DNA of 64,000 nucleotides from Mactra quadrangularis (lineage: Eukaryota; Mollusca; Bivalvia; Venerida; Mactridae): assembly GCA_025267735.1 (NCBI GenBank), contig CM046304.1:22633381-22697380 (forward strand), written 5' to 3'. Below are positions 14,199 to 26,284 of the stretch, piece after piece. The position numbers and the translations under genes were made by a program. The stretch's first letter is position 1. The number at the start of each line of letters is the position of its first letter. The notes beneath the pieces were generated by a model. That model was given only the letters and a program-made list of their open reading frames with translations. It was not told the DNA's origin and ran no database searches.

Positions 14199-14835
14199 TT
14201 GAATTGAAAAATTGAGTTTTCAGGTTTTCAGAAAGCTTCTCCTTATATAATTAAGCACATTATCAATTTTGCAGGCAACTAAAGAAATGAGAGAGGTAAA
14301 ACTGACGCTGAAAAAAACGAAAGAACGTCATGCGTTTGAATCGTTTTAAAATGGAACTAAAAAGTGTTAATTCTTCAAATGCTTATTTAACCTGGTGGAA
14401 CTCTGTATTGATAATGCATTGTAAATTTGAAATAACTTAAATGACTGAAGACACAACACTCTTGAAATAGCCACATTTCCATTCGATGCAATCGAAGCAA
14501 ACATTTCAGGCAAACTAACCAATAGTCACAAAAATGTCAATCATTTTTAATTGTTTAAAATGAGTAATTTCATCATTATTAACATTATTTTATAGATGCA
14601 ATTCAGGATTTTAGCAACACAGATAAATACAAGGAGATATACTCTGATAATATTTACAGGTTTAGTGTATATATATTGATAAATAATCAAATAAAAAGTT
14701 TTAGGAACATGAGCTACTGATAGGACATCTTGTAAAGTAGTTCTAATCTTAATCATGGTAAATGTATCAAAGTTGTGTAGTAAACATAGAAGATACAATT
14801 GACACCTTCAAGAGAATTAGAACTGAAAATCTGAT

Positions 14836-14915
14836 CTACATAAGGAGTTTGTAAACAAGAAGAACCATGAGTGGAAAGAGAACCATCCCAATCTTTTGCG
14901 ATGCTGAACCATTGC
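14836..14915 (-). pseudogene. Orphan but intact tail exon (anchor exon without gene body)
   Basis: Minus strand: acceptor TTACAG, then a phase-1 exon of 26 codons (NGSASQKIGMVLFPLMVLLV and on, ending LM and TAG). It matches the tail exons of genes A and C and has no disabling change. No signal or domain exon can be found between it and gene B's tail at 30 kb. It is either the last piece of a deleted family member or an alternative 3' exon reached by long-range splicing. Confidence 0.6.
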
Positions 14916-14999
14916 CTGTAATGTATAAATTAAAAATAATTACATGGCCATAATATATCATATTCAGGTATTAGCATTGATTAATGTATAGCATGCGCT

Positions 15000-16810
15000 C
15001 CTGTACTTGCAAATGTATATAGTGAAAACGCACGTGAGAATGTTAGAATGTTGGTCAAAAGTTAAACTGTAACTTATATTACATAAAATGCTAAGGATAA
15101 AACAAAACTCTAGGAAATATATTGTTTTAATGACGTTAGAAATAGATAAATTAAACGCGTACGTAGCTTCTTAAGAGAATCAGCATAGTAGTTAAATCCG
15201 TTATTTCAAAAGCATGCGTTAAATTGTTGACAATTGTTGCCCTAAATTATACTAAATGCTTAATTTGGTAATTAAATGTTCCTATATCAAGATTGGCCTG
15301 TTAGAAATTATATCGATTTCAATGATTTCAAAAGTGGAACTGTAAGGTTCTTATACATTTTTATACACTTACGGAATTTACTTAACAAACTCAGTGAACC
15401 ATATCACTTATAATTAGTATTTCTACACTATCACATTTCCCCCTTTTTTATCATTTTTTCAACCAATTATTTGGTTAGTGTTTTCATTCAATATTTTTAT
15501 CTAAAATTTTGGAATTTATTTTGTTATACTTACTTTGATTAAACCAGGTATCGGTATTGACAACTGGATTAAAATGTTAAACGTATTTGTGTTAGACAAT
15601 AAGTTACTTCATGAGAGGACTCAGATTAAAAATAAATGTTTACTCGCCATTAGTATAATTATTACGTATTTCAATTCTAATAGTTGTCTTATTTATAGTA
15701 ATTTATTGCTCAATATGAAAAAACTAATATTATCAACGACCTTATTTCACCTACAGGAATAGTGTTACTTGCAACTTGTATATAAAAGTACATCGGAGTG
15801 AAGCGATTCAATATTTTGGTCATGAGTCACTAACGGAAGTACGTGCCAAGTAAGCCATTAACAATTATATCCAGAGATTTAGCCTATCTAGGGATGGTGA
15901 GTATGATTACTGACCGCCGTGATATGATCAATTCCATTTATTCCTATGTCGTTAAATGTATGATATTTTAAAGAAAAGGTTTAAATTACTTCAACAACTG
16001 ATTCGTGCAAAATGCAATGGGAAAAAAACAAAGTACTTGCAGAAAAAAGCGTTGTTACAAACGGAGGATAATTTTTAAGTATTGTTCGTGTACATATGAA
16101 CATGATATGATTTACAAATTTGACATGTTTCAAGCTTCATACGATTGAATTGTGACTGAGTGTGTTAAACCACAAACCACAAACGTCATATATTTTGTCA
16201 CAAGAATACTTCAAATCTGGCAAGAAATTTAAACATTGAATTGATGACAAGTAAGCATTTCCAAACAAATGAATTTTAGGTTTAACACTTAACACCAACA
16301 TACTCATAGCCTTGATAGGATTTGAAATTCAATACCTTTTGGTTGAACTTGCAAACACCGTGACGCGGGGACGTTTACTTCATAACAAATTTATGTTATC
16401 ACCTTAAATTACTCAATTTGATATAATTCAAACATTTGATTATCAAGTGTTAAATACAATTCATTTGAATATATAATATACTGAACAGCTTTTTGTAGAA
16501 TCGTTAATACAAATTCAGGATTGCCTTCAAAGATTTTGGAATGCCAATACATATAACGTCTTTGTTTTTCTGCAAGTCATATTAACAGATTTAAATATCT
16601 TGCTTAAACAACTCGATCTAATTTTCTAATCAAATTGTAAGTACTTGAGAATGATTTTTTACGTGTGACATATTTACAAATATACCCTTGTACAAACGTT
16701 TTTAACATTGCAACACTAATTAATTGCAATGTCTGTCAATATCCATCTTCAAAGGAGTCATTTGTTTTAAGATTAAGATTAAACTTTCACGTGTGTTCAA
16801 AGTTTTTTAA
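15000..16810. other. Stretch without a recognisable gene between orphan tail and copy 2
   Basis: AT-rich; apart from a SINE fragment near 15.9 kb and a gene-flank match after 16.54 kb I see nothing. The body of the gene that once ended at 14836 would be expected here and is missing. Confidence 0.4.
15870..15960 (+). mobile_element. SINE family 1 fragment, opposite orientation
   Basis: CCAGAGATTTAGCCTATC and TGACCGCCGTGATATGATC are the reverse complement of the body seen at 9.3 and 24.5 kb. Confidence 0.4.
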
Positions 16811-17169
16811 TGTCCGCTTTTAAACCACAAAAAATACAACCTCCTAGCTCATGATTATGATTTTTTGCTTTAAGTAGGTGAAAAATATATTAAAAATATC
16901 AATGTGTCTAACTGAAATCTTATCGGCTTTTCATTGTAGCTCAGTTTTGGTACATTGTAAGTACTTGTAAATATCAATTTGACAAAAGGTTGATTAAGAA
17001 CTTAATCCATTCTATCTGTGTTTACAATTTATCATGTTTAGCTCACCTGTAACGTAGTAATTCTTTTATTGAAAAAAATATTGTTAATACTTTCGATTGT
17101 ATTCGTTTTTCATTCATTTCAACTTTTTAAGCGATTTGGACCCAAAACTTTTCTAAACTGTTTATTCAC

Positions 17170-17290
17170 CACTTGTTTTAAGATTGTAGATTGAGCGCTC
17201 CATATAAGATAAAGCCATACGTTTCCAACATCAATACATCTAATGTCTAAACCACTCACAAGACAACTATATATGTATATCAAGAAATCA
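17170..17290 (-). pseudogene. Decayed first-exon cassette in duplicated block, copy 2
   Basis: The counterpart of the cassette at 344-470, with the same ATG-to-GTG and GTGAGT-to-GTGAAT losses. Confidence 0.45.
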
Positions 17291-17544
17291 AACAATCCCA
17301 GAAATTTAGTCCGACAAAGTTATCTCCGCTGTCTTCTCATCAAATCCGCCATTATGGTACAGAAGAACAAAAATGAAATGTAGAAATAAAAATGTTTTGT
17401 TGCTGGTTTTCACAATGTGTCCCTTAATTAGGCTCCTTCTGTGATACTGATGTAGTAACAGATAAGATCATACAAATCAGACAGACAGAGAATTGACTTA
17501 TTACATAATAGACACTCACAGAATATTGCACCATGTATAGTTAA

Positions 17545-19442
17545 GGACTATGTAATTTACGAATGTCCTTCATGACTTTAAAATAGGTGTGGTTACAATA
17601 ATTGAAATTTACAAATAATTTTCATAATTTTCAGTTTTCATTTTAATCCCAATGAAATAATTAAGTAAGTTTAATAGAAAAATATCAAAAAAGTAGTTCA
17701 GAAATATTTATTTTTTATGAAAAAAGTCAGTTTAAACATGTAAACCTTTGTGCAAGTTTACATGAAGTACAGTGAAAACAGTTAAAATAAAATCTTCCAA
17801 TCAGATTGTGTACACCCCCGTACAGATGCACTAAGAGTTAAAAATACAAATTAATTTATACTTTGTCTGAAATCAGTATAATAGAATATCTCTCTATACT
17901 AAAATTCATAATTTTCCAAAATAGAACTTTACACAAAAGAAGTAGTACAAACAAAAAATACGGTGTCCAATAATGGACACACGTAATGAAAAGTACACAC
18001 ATAAAATAGGTATAATTCACTAATGTCATTATTGAACGGCCTCTTAGTGGAAAACGTTTCAGGCAAACAGCTAACGGTTTAAGTATATAGTACGCAAGTA
18101 TAAAACAACCTGAAACAAAATAGTTCCAGTATATTATGCAAATAAGTAACTGCCATTACAGCGAAGTCGGCGGTGTTACTCCCGTTGATTTAGATCAATA
18201 AATTTACAAAAAAAACAAGTAAACAAGAAAACAATTCCTCCTGTCCGAATTCTTCTAATAAATTGAAGTAAAGATTCTCTTGTCCGCTATCTTTAAACGT
18301 TCGCGGTTCAACTGATCGTTCAATTAACCGTTCATAACGGTAACGGTAATTGACTAACTTTAAATGCTTACTGAACGCAGGGCTGGTAAAGAACTGGGAC
18401 TGTTTCATAAGAAACTAAGATCTTACGTAAGATAGCGAAATTTCCGAAATTACTTACTTACGTTGAACTTACGTTTACGATGAGAGAATTTCAAAGACGC
18501 ACTCGAAACTTAAAATCTTTGCTACAATACGATCTGACTTAAGTCAACGACAAGTGGTGAAGCCCTCAAATTTTGGTCACATGATTCGTTGTCAACAATA
18601 CACTATAAACTACAAAACATTTGAAGAACACAATATGTTCCACAAACTTCAACGAACAATTTCACAAACGGAGATTAGAAGCTCTCGAAGAAAATGCACG
18701 AGGGCTATACCGAGCCACCATACTCCTGATTTTTCAATAAACGGCCAGTTTAAACAAAGGTGGTATGACACAATAAATGGTCATCTGCTAACAAAACATC
18801 GACCGATTTAAGACGGAACCGATGGATGTCAAAATAAAGTAATTAGGCCCAAAAAGGTTCCCACGTGGCATCAAATAAATACCTTAAAACAATAAATCAT
18901 CAAATCTACAGACATATATAGTAATAACTTCATAAAAAATAAACCATTCTTAAAACATTTCATCGAAATCTTGCAATCTTTAGGTAGAAGTTCAGTTCGC
19001 GTATGTACAGACGTTTTTGTGATTAGCCCCTGACTTCCGCAAAGATGTGTAATGAATAAGTTTTTAATACACACAAAATGGACGCCCAAATTTTGATTAC
19101 AGAGCCCACTTGTTTGTTTGTTCATATATGTAAATTCAGTCACAGATGTAGAAAATGTAAGCCTCAGTGCATCTAGAGTAATATTAGTGCATTCAATATC
19201 TGCATATGTATTCTGAACTTGTTCGCTAGAATAAAAGGAAACATGCACAGAAAATAACGTATTTATTTCTGTATTCACAGGTGATGTGAAGTACCTACGA
19301 TAATATTGCCTGGTCCAATAGATTTCAGGCAAGAGGGATGATTAAACATTATGATAGTTTTATCATTGCATTTACCCTAACCAACTTTTTGAGGGCCGGT
19401 ACTTAAAGATACCTTTCTGTAATTTCAACTTTTACATAGTCC
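17545..19442. mobile_element. TTAA-targeting DNA transposon, 1.9 kb, probably non-autonomous
   Basis: Inverted termini GGACTATGTAA (17545-17555) and TTACATAGTCC (19432-19442) are flanked by TTAA on both sides (17541-17544, 19443-19446). The homologous position in copy 1 (723-726) has a single TTAA and no insert, which proves insertion with TTAA duplication. TTAA targeting is typical of the piggyBac superfamily, but the termini do not start with the usual CCY motif. No transposase is recognisable; the longest open stretches (for example 18871-19332) lack known motifs and start with TTG. Confidence 0.75.
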
Positions 19443-19914
19443 TTAAATATTAACAGTAATGTTACTTACACAAAGTATTAAATGTCGGAGTTTTATTGCT
19501 AAATTATGGATGTAGGATTTGCTTGTGGTCTGTTTTCACATACTTTTAATGCTGAAAATTTGTATGGCAAGAATTTCCTTCTGACCTTAAATAAAAACAT
19601 CAAGTGTCTTATTAAAAGAAAATAGATGGTACTTTTACATAAGTTTGACGTGTTTTAATTTCGAAGGTTTTATTTAAAAAAATTATTGACTTTGACATAT
19701 AGTTGAAATAGAACTTATGTTTGTATATAGCTTAATCTGATGATAAAAAAACTCAAAATGTTCAACATACTACAATTGTCAACTAGAGATACTTTGTGAA
19801 GAATAAGATTAAATTGAAAAAAAACGTAGTAACCTGGTTGAATTTCTTATGTCCTATAAAAATTGGTGATTTTACGACGATTTTACGGACACCTTAAAAG
19901 ATATTTTAATTTCA

Positions 19915-22900
19915 GCAGTATCGCTGATGTCTAGCTATGATTTTCATCAGATTTTCGGACATAGGAAGTTGAATCCAGCAGATTCTATCCTGAAAACCTA
20001 TTCAGGAGAAATCATTCAACAAGACGGTACAGTCAACGTAAATGTGTGTTACAATGGACAATCAAAGAAGTTGAAACTTTGCATTGTGAAAGGTAACAGG
20101 CCAGCAATTTTTGGCAGAGACTGGCTCAGTCAGATTAGGCTTGACTGGGATAAGATTGTGTCTGTAAATTCTGTGACAGACGACAGTGTGAAAGTTCGTT
20201 TGGACAAGGTACTGTCAAGCTATAAGTCAGTGTTTGAAGATGGTATTGGTTGTGTTAAAGATGTAAAAGCCAAATTGATCTTGAAGGAAAACGCGTGCCC
20301 CAAGTTTCTGAAAGCAAGATCTGTGCCATTTTCAATAAGGTCAAAAATCGAAAAGGAGCTAGACAACTTGGAATCACAGGGAATTATTTCCAAGGTTATT
20401 GTAGTGAATGGGCTACGCCCATTGTGCCTGTAGTGAAATCCAACGGTGATGTAAGGATATGTGGAGATTTTAAAGTGTCAGTGAATCCGCAATTAAATAC
20501 AGAAAAATATCCACTTCCCAAGATTGACGATATTTTTGCTAATCTGTCAAATGGGCAAAAATACAGCAAGTTGGATTTAAGACAAGCTTACCTACAGATG
20601 GAAGTCCAACAGGAAAGTAAAGAATTGTTGACAATTAACACTCATAGGGGATTATATAGGTACAATAGACTATTGTATGGAATTGTTTCTGCTCCTAGTA
20701 TATGGCAGCGTACCATGGACATGATACTTCAAGGACTGCCTGGAGTGCAATGTATTCTTGATGATATGATTATAACAGGTTCCAATGACTGTGAACATTT
20801 GGATAATCTAGAAAAGGTTTTATGTAGACTCTCAGATTATGGTGTTAAAGTAAACAAAGACAAACGCATGTTCTTAGAATCTAGAATTAAGTTTTGTAGT
20901 CATGAGATTGATAAAGATGGATTATGGAAATGCACCGATAAGGTGGAGGCTGTGTTGAAGACACCGCCACCACAAGATGTCTCTTCCTTAAGAGGGTATC
21001 TGGGTGTTCTGAATTATTACCATAAGTTCTTACCCGATCTCGCAACTGTTACGAAACCATTGAATGCCTTGCTTGAGAAAAATAGCACTTTCAAGTGGTC
21101 TAAAGAATGTCAAAACGCGTTCGAAAAGTCTAAGAATTTATTAACATCTGAACCTGTTCTTACTCATTACAATCCAGAACTTCCTGTTAGACTGGCAACC
21201 GATGCCTCGCCATATGGTATTATCTCATGTTATGCCTGATGGCTCCGAGAAGCCAATTGCGTTTGCATCAAGGTCTTTGTCTAAGACAGAGCGCAATTAT
21301 GCACAAATACAAAGGGAGGCTACCGCTATTTATTGGGCTGTTAAGAAATTTAATCAATATCTGTTTGGTAAAAAATTCACATTGGTTACTGACTGTCAGC
21401 CTCTGTTGTCAATATTTAGCCCAACTAAAGGTATACCGGCAACGACAGCTGCTCGTATACAACGTTATGCATTGTATTTATCTGGGTTTGAATATGATAT
21501 TCAATACAAAAATACTAAAAGGCATACTATTGTTGACGGTTTATCGCGTTTACCTGCGCCATCGAAAGAAAATAGTGAGGAGAGTTCAATTGAGGACGTA
21601 TTTTTTCACATCTCAATTCGAACAGCTCCCTGTTACTAATCGTGAGATTAGCCGTGAAACAAAGAGAGAGAAAGTTTTATCTCGTGTTTTCACCTTTGTT
21701 CAAAATGGTTGGAGTGTCAATGATAATGACCCGCTGTTAAAAGGCTATTTTACACGTCGTAATGAGCTCTATATTCACTCTGGATGTTTAATGTGGGGAA
21801 TTAGAGTAATAATACCGGTGAAACTTCGCGAGCGTGTCTTAGATTTATTGCATGCTAGCCATCCAGGAATTATCAAAATGTTTGCACGTAGTTATGTCTG
21901 GTGGCCAGGTATTGATTCGGACATTGAACATATGGTCAAAAGATGTTCATCATGTCAAACGCAGTCTAAGTCGCCTGCTCAAGTTCACTTACACCCATGG
22001 GAATGGCCAACATCTAGTTGGGAACGAATTCATGTTTATTTTGTAGGACCACTTTTAGGTTTTATGTTCCTTGTAATAGTTGATGCTCACTCAAAGTGGC
22101 CTGAAGTTATTAAAATGAAATCAACAACTGCTAGCAATACAATTAATGAAATGCGGAATTTATTTGCTAGGTATGGCATTCCTAAACAAGTTGTTTCTGA
22201 TAATGGTCCCCAATTCAGTTGTGAAGAATGGTCAAGGTTCATGAATTTGAATGGAATTTGTCATATTAGAACCGCAGTGGCCAAGCCATCAACAAATGGT
22301 TTAGTTGAAAGGTTTAACGGTACTTTCTAGTCCGCTATGCGTGCAATGAGTAGTAATATGGATTTGAACTTAAAAATGAATGTTTTCTTGCTCGGATATC
22401 GAAACACTCCACATTGCACGACTGGAGAAACGCCTGCGAAATTATTTTTCGGTCGTTATTTGCGCACTACATTACACTTAATTAAACCGGATATGCAGAA
22501 ACATGTCACTGACGCGCAAATGAAAAATGCATTCTCTAAAAATAATAAATGTCGAGAATTTGAGTTAGGACAAAACGTTTTAGTTAGAGATTATAGGCCG
22601 ACTTCAAAGGAAAAATGGATTTTAGGATGTATTGTTTCTCGTGACGGACCGTTGTTATATAAAGTAGATATAGGTAACGGCATCACCTGGAAGAGACACG
22701 TGGATCAAATTCGTAAAACTGAAATTAAGTCAGGGTTTAATAATGAATCGCAAAACGTAATTGAACCCCAAATCCTCTCAGATGAAATTAGGATAGATTA
22801 TGATCAAATTGATTCCAATAAAACTTCCACAGTGCCGACGACAACTGACCAGTCTGTTTTACTAAGGGAAAGTAATACTCCCTCTGTCGTAAATTCTCAG

Positions 22901-22963
22901 ACACCTGCCAGAAGGTACCCATTAAGGGATAGACATCCGCCACACCGTCTTGAGTATCAATAA
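19915..22963 (+). pseudogene. Gypsy-type pol gene with frameshifts and an internal stop
   Basis: Domains in order: the end of a retropepsin (IFGRDWL, about 20105; the catalytic motif is cut off), reverse transcriptase (YSKLDLRQAYLQ; active site CILDDM near 20755), RNase H (ATDAS near 21200; TDCQPLL near 21390), an integrase zinc motif (HASHPG to CSSC, about 21850-21955) and the integrase core (about 22030-22330). Breaks: frame changes near 20390, 21222 and 21610, and TAG at 22328-22330 after VERFNGTF. In the integrase the first acidic catalytic position is Tyr (HVYFVGP); the later ones (SDNGPQF, VERF) remain. The last part (22337-22963) keeps a GxxVLVRD-like chromatin-side segment. Non-functional. 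Confidence 0.75.
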
Positions 22964-23219
22964 ATACTCGTACATGTCTGTCAAAATGAATTGACTTGAA
23001 TTGGCGTGGGAAATGAATGAATGACCTCTTTGAGGTGTATTTAATCCTCATGGTGAAATTACAATTATGTGCTAATGAAATGCTACATTAATTTTCACTG
23101 TAACTTTATTGCTTGGAATGTTGTATTATTTATTGCTCCAAGATTGATGATTATAAATGTTCTCAGTTTCAGGTCATTTGTATTGAATTGTTTATTCAAT
23201 GAATTTAATAGGGGAGAAT

Positions 23220-23381
23220 TGTTGTGTATTTACATTCTACCAATCATATTGTACTACTGTTAAACGTGCTGATAAGCCACGCCTTCTGTATAGTATTTTT
23301 AACATGTACTCTGGTCATTTAGATAGTATTAAACTAGCCACTATAACATACAGTATTCTCTTATTATATGAACCCAAGACA
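23220..23381 (+). repeat. Probable 3' LTR of the gypsy relic
   Basis: It begins TGTTGTGTATTTAC directly after a purine-rich tract and ends CCCAAGACA, giving TG...CA ends and about 160 bp. With no 5' LTR to compare, the borders are inferred from ends and from where homology to copy 1 resumes (about 23390). Confidence 0.45.
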
Positions 23382-24424
23382 TAATAAATAACTCTTTTGA
23401 AAATATAAATAAGTTGGTCTTTTTTGTTTATCTGATGTTCTGCAGCAAATTTAGTTTGGTAAAAAAGCAATTATAAGCAGTGGAGACGGACATTACAATA
23501 CTTTTCTTTTTTCATTCAAATGTTGTTTTTTAAGTTTTTGTTTTTTTACTATACCGTCACATAGTTGCATTGATCAATATGCTTTGGTCTGATAATTTTC
23601 AAAATTTTAGCAATTCTAGAAGGCCGGTTGGGAGGACAAAACACTTGGTTGACACACTTTAATTTTTGTGGGAAATAATGGAAATACAAATTAACCATTA
23701 TGTCAATACCACTAGATGTTACTTAATTGTACCGTACTGGAATGATATTAACATTCATCTTTACAGATCTTATGTCTTTGTCATAAACATATTTTTTTCT
23801 GGAATAAGACCGTTACATCCTTACCATTTCCTTTTCCTTTCAAGTAAAACAAAGATTTTTTAAAGCAAATTGCTTTATGCCATGTTTTAAAACATAAATT
23901 TCCCTATAAATGAATGTTTTAATAACACTGTAAATGCTCCAAAATACAGCATTTTGACAAATATGTGAAAATATGGCGGCAGTTTAATTTTCATCTCTGG
24001 GACTGTTAAGAAAGATATCAAGAAATTCACTACTTAGATGTTACAATATCATTTTTGTAGGCAACTTAAAATATAGAGATATAAAGTGAAGAAAAAAATC
24101 CAATCAGACGACATACGTTCTGGATATGCGAATTGAAATTGTCAATTTCTTTGGCAGTGTCTTTTTAACATAGTGGAACACCGTATTAGAAAAGTATTGA
24201 AACTCCAAATGACTGTAGCAGATCAGTAAATAGGGACACATTTACTGCACAAATTATAAGCAATAATGATTTTGAAATGTAACCTGAGAAATCCGCGCAC
24301 CTCTGGGTGTTGTTCCAAATATGATAGAAAATGTTTGGAGACTGATTTAAATTTCTGAATTCAAAGCATTTAAATTTATGTTCTTTACAAAAAACGATTT
24401 CAATAATGAATAATATATCAAAAT

Positions 24425-24738
24425 AATGTTTGTGTGTTTGTTGGGTTTAACGCCATAGCAAAGCATTGTATAGGTCATAAAACGGCGGTCAGTCAACCTG
24501 CTCACTCCTCCTGGAAAGGCTAAATTGCTGGATTTAGCTGTTAACCAACTACTAAGCGCATACTTTCGTCAGTGACTGACAACTGCCCTACATAATAAAA
24601 ATCATTGGTATGAGGGAAAATGGCTGTAGAAATAATTTCATGACTAAGCTCCACGGAAGTATGCCCCGCCCGGGAATCGAACCCGCGACCCCTCGATCAG
24701 AAGACTTGTGTGCTACCAACTGAGCTAGTCGGGCGGCC
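24425..24738 (-). mobile_element. SINE family 1, copy in duplicated block 2
   Basis: The counterpart of 2385-2692 with a better kept tRNA-like head (GACTAGCTCAGTTGGTAGC, GGGTTCGATTCCC). Confidence 0.6.
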
Positions 24739-24825
24739 TTTTTGCAGATAAAATAATAAAACACTTACACTGGGTGAAATGATTGAAACGATAATCACTA
24801 AGTAAAGTTTAAAAATAATGAGACA

Positions 24826-24912
24826 TTAATGTTGCTCCGCCATAAAAAGAACCATTGATGGAAAGAACGCTTTTTTACTAATAATTGTTGTAGTCGATGC
24901 TGGACGATATTC
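24826..24912 (-). pseudogene. Relic tail exon, duplicated block copy 2
   Basis: The minus strand reads PASTTTIISKKAFFPSMVLF and then AEQH with TAA at 24828-24826. It lines up with gene C and A tails (GATSTTT... and FFP-MVLL). No AG acceptor sits at the expected place and no domain exon is present upstream. Confidence 0.5.
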
Positions 24913-25754
24913 TTTGAAAGCATTTAAATGTAATGAAATCAAATGTTCATGCAATTAGTTTAAAATTAGTTATTTTTATATTTTTTATTCTCGATTGTCA
25001 AGCCCATCCTACCACTTTTTGTATACATGTACTTGCTTACTTCAAACAAAGATACAAGAATAAGTAAAGTGACATTATCGTTGAACGTTGTTGCCATTTT
25101 AATTTTAGAAATTATTTTTGATGTTGACGTGTAAATATTTATATTTGTCATAAAAAAGTGTTTAGACATTTTCAAAGCACTTCTGACATTACAAATTGAG
25201 CAATATAATGGGTTCTACTTAACGTTATGTGTTGTCCTGATTTCCAATACATGTATACAACAAAACTAATTCCGTTAATACAGTATACTTATTCATTTAA
25301 TGTATTTTATACATTTACAGGATACATTGGGCTGCATTCAGAGGTAATTATATTATTTTATGCTGAAAGACATTCCAAAGTATTATTGAATGGGTAACAG
25401 GAACAAAACTGGTTTTTTCTATATATTTTAGAAGGGAATAATAACTTGAATAGTGTACAATGTAAATGTTATTTCATTTATCACACAAAACTATGCATGC
25501 ATATATATCCAGTCATCAAATCCAGTGTTTTTCTCACACACTAAATACAGTTAACAGATTGTTATAGTGTTATAGGTTGTAATATTAGAATAATGTTTGA
25601 ATGACTTTGTTTATTAAAGATACCGCCTTGATATTTTCAGTGACGTCATTTGGCATTGTATTAATATACATAAAGAAATTTAAAAGCAAACCATGATAAG
25701 ATAAGTCGTGATAGTTGTAACTTAGCAGAAAACTTGCGACGATCGCTTTTACAT

Positions 25755-26052
25755 ATTTATCTTTATTTTATTTGTTTTTATTTTATATGTGTTTAACGCC
25801 GTGTCAACACGTTTTGGTCATTTTACGGCGTCCAGCGCACCTAACCCAGCTTTCCTTGACCCTTGTCTATAAGCAGTACTCACCTACCCTACCACCAGGC
25901 CGGAAATTTCTCTATATACCTTATTAATGGAGACAAATTGGCATTTTTATGGAAGTGTATAACCTTCCTGGGAGGGATTCGAACCCGTACCCGCTTCGGG
26001 ACACTAGATTTAAATTCCCGGCGCGCTACCAACTGCGCTACCGACCCGGGTT
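25755..26052 (-). mobile_element. tRNA-derived SINE (family 2) with target-site duplication
   Basis: On the minus strand the head starts ACCCGGGTCGGTAGCGCAGT (A box) with GGGTTCGAATCC (B box). The body contains GGCGTTAAACACATAT and ends in an A-rich tail. The 12-bp repeat TCGCTTTTACAT at 25743-25754 and 26053-26064 is the target duplication. It is absent from copy 1 of the duplicated block, so it inserted after the duplication. Confidence 0.7.
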
Positions 26053-26284
26053 TCGCTTTTACATGTATGTCAACAAGGAAGATAAACAGACTACGTAAAC
26101 ACAGTATATCAAACGAATTATCCTTATATTAATGTTCATATACATGCGACTTATTTCTTAAGGTATCATTACTTTATAAATTAGTAGATGCATTGGCAAA
26201 GTATAAGAGTACATGATTCCTGACTGGATTCCTGATCGCGTCAGATTATACTCTACCATGAATATTCAACATTTTATATCAATA

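Larger units (their letters stand above)
19912..23381 (+). mobile_element. 5'-truncated, dead Ty3/gypsy-type LTR retrotransposon
   Basis: It starts abruptly in the protease, runs through reverse transcriptase, RNase H and integrase, then a noncoding stretch, a purine tract (GGGGAGAA at 23211-23218) and a probable 3' LTR. There is no gag and no 5' LTR. Copy 1 of the block has about 150 bp of its own sequence here instead (about 1185-1330). RT resembles K02A2.6-like animal gypsy elements. Confidence 0.75.

Noticed and set aside
18871..19332. 153-codon minus-strand open frame inside the TTAA element as a transposase
   Set aside because: It begins with TTG, has no DDD or other transposase motif, and the first in-frame ATG comes late; length is within reach of chance in AT-rich DNA.
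22337..22963. Independent 208-codon gene after the integrase
   Set aside because: It continues the integrase C-terminal region in frame after a single TAG, so it belongs to the dead gypsy pol.
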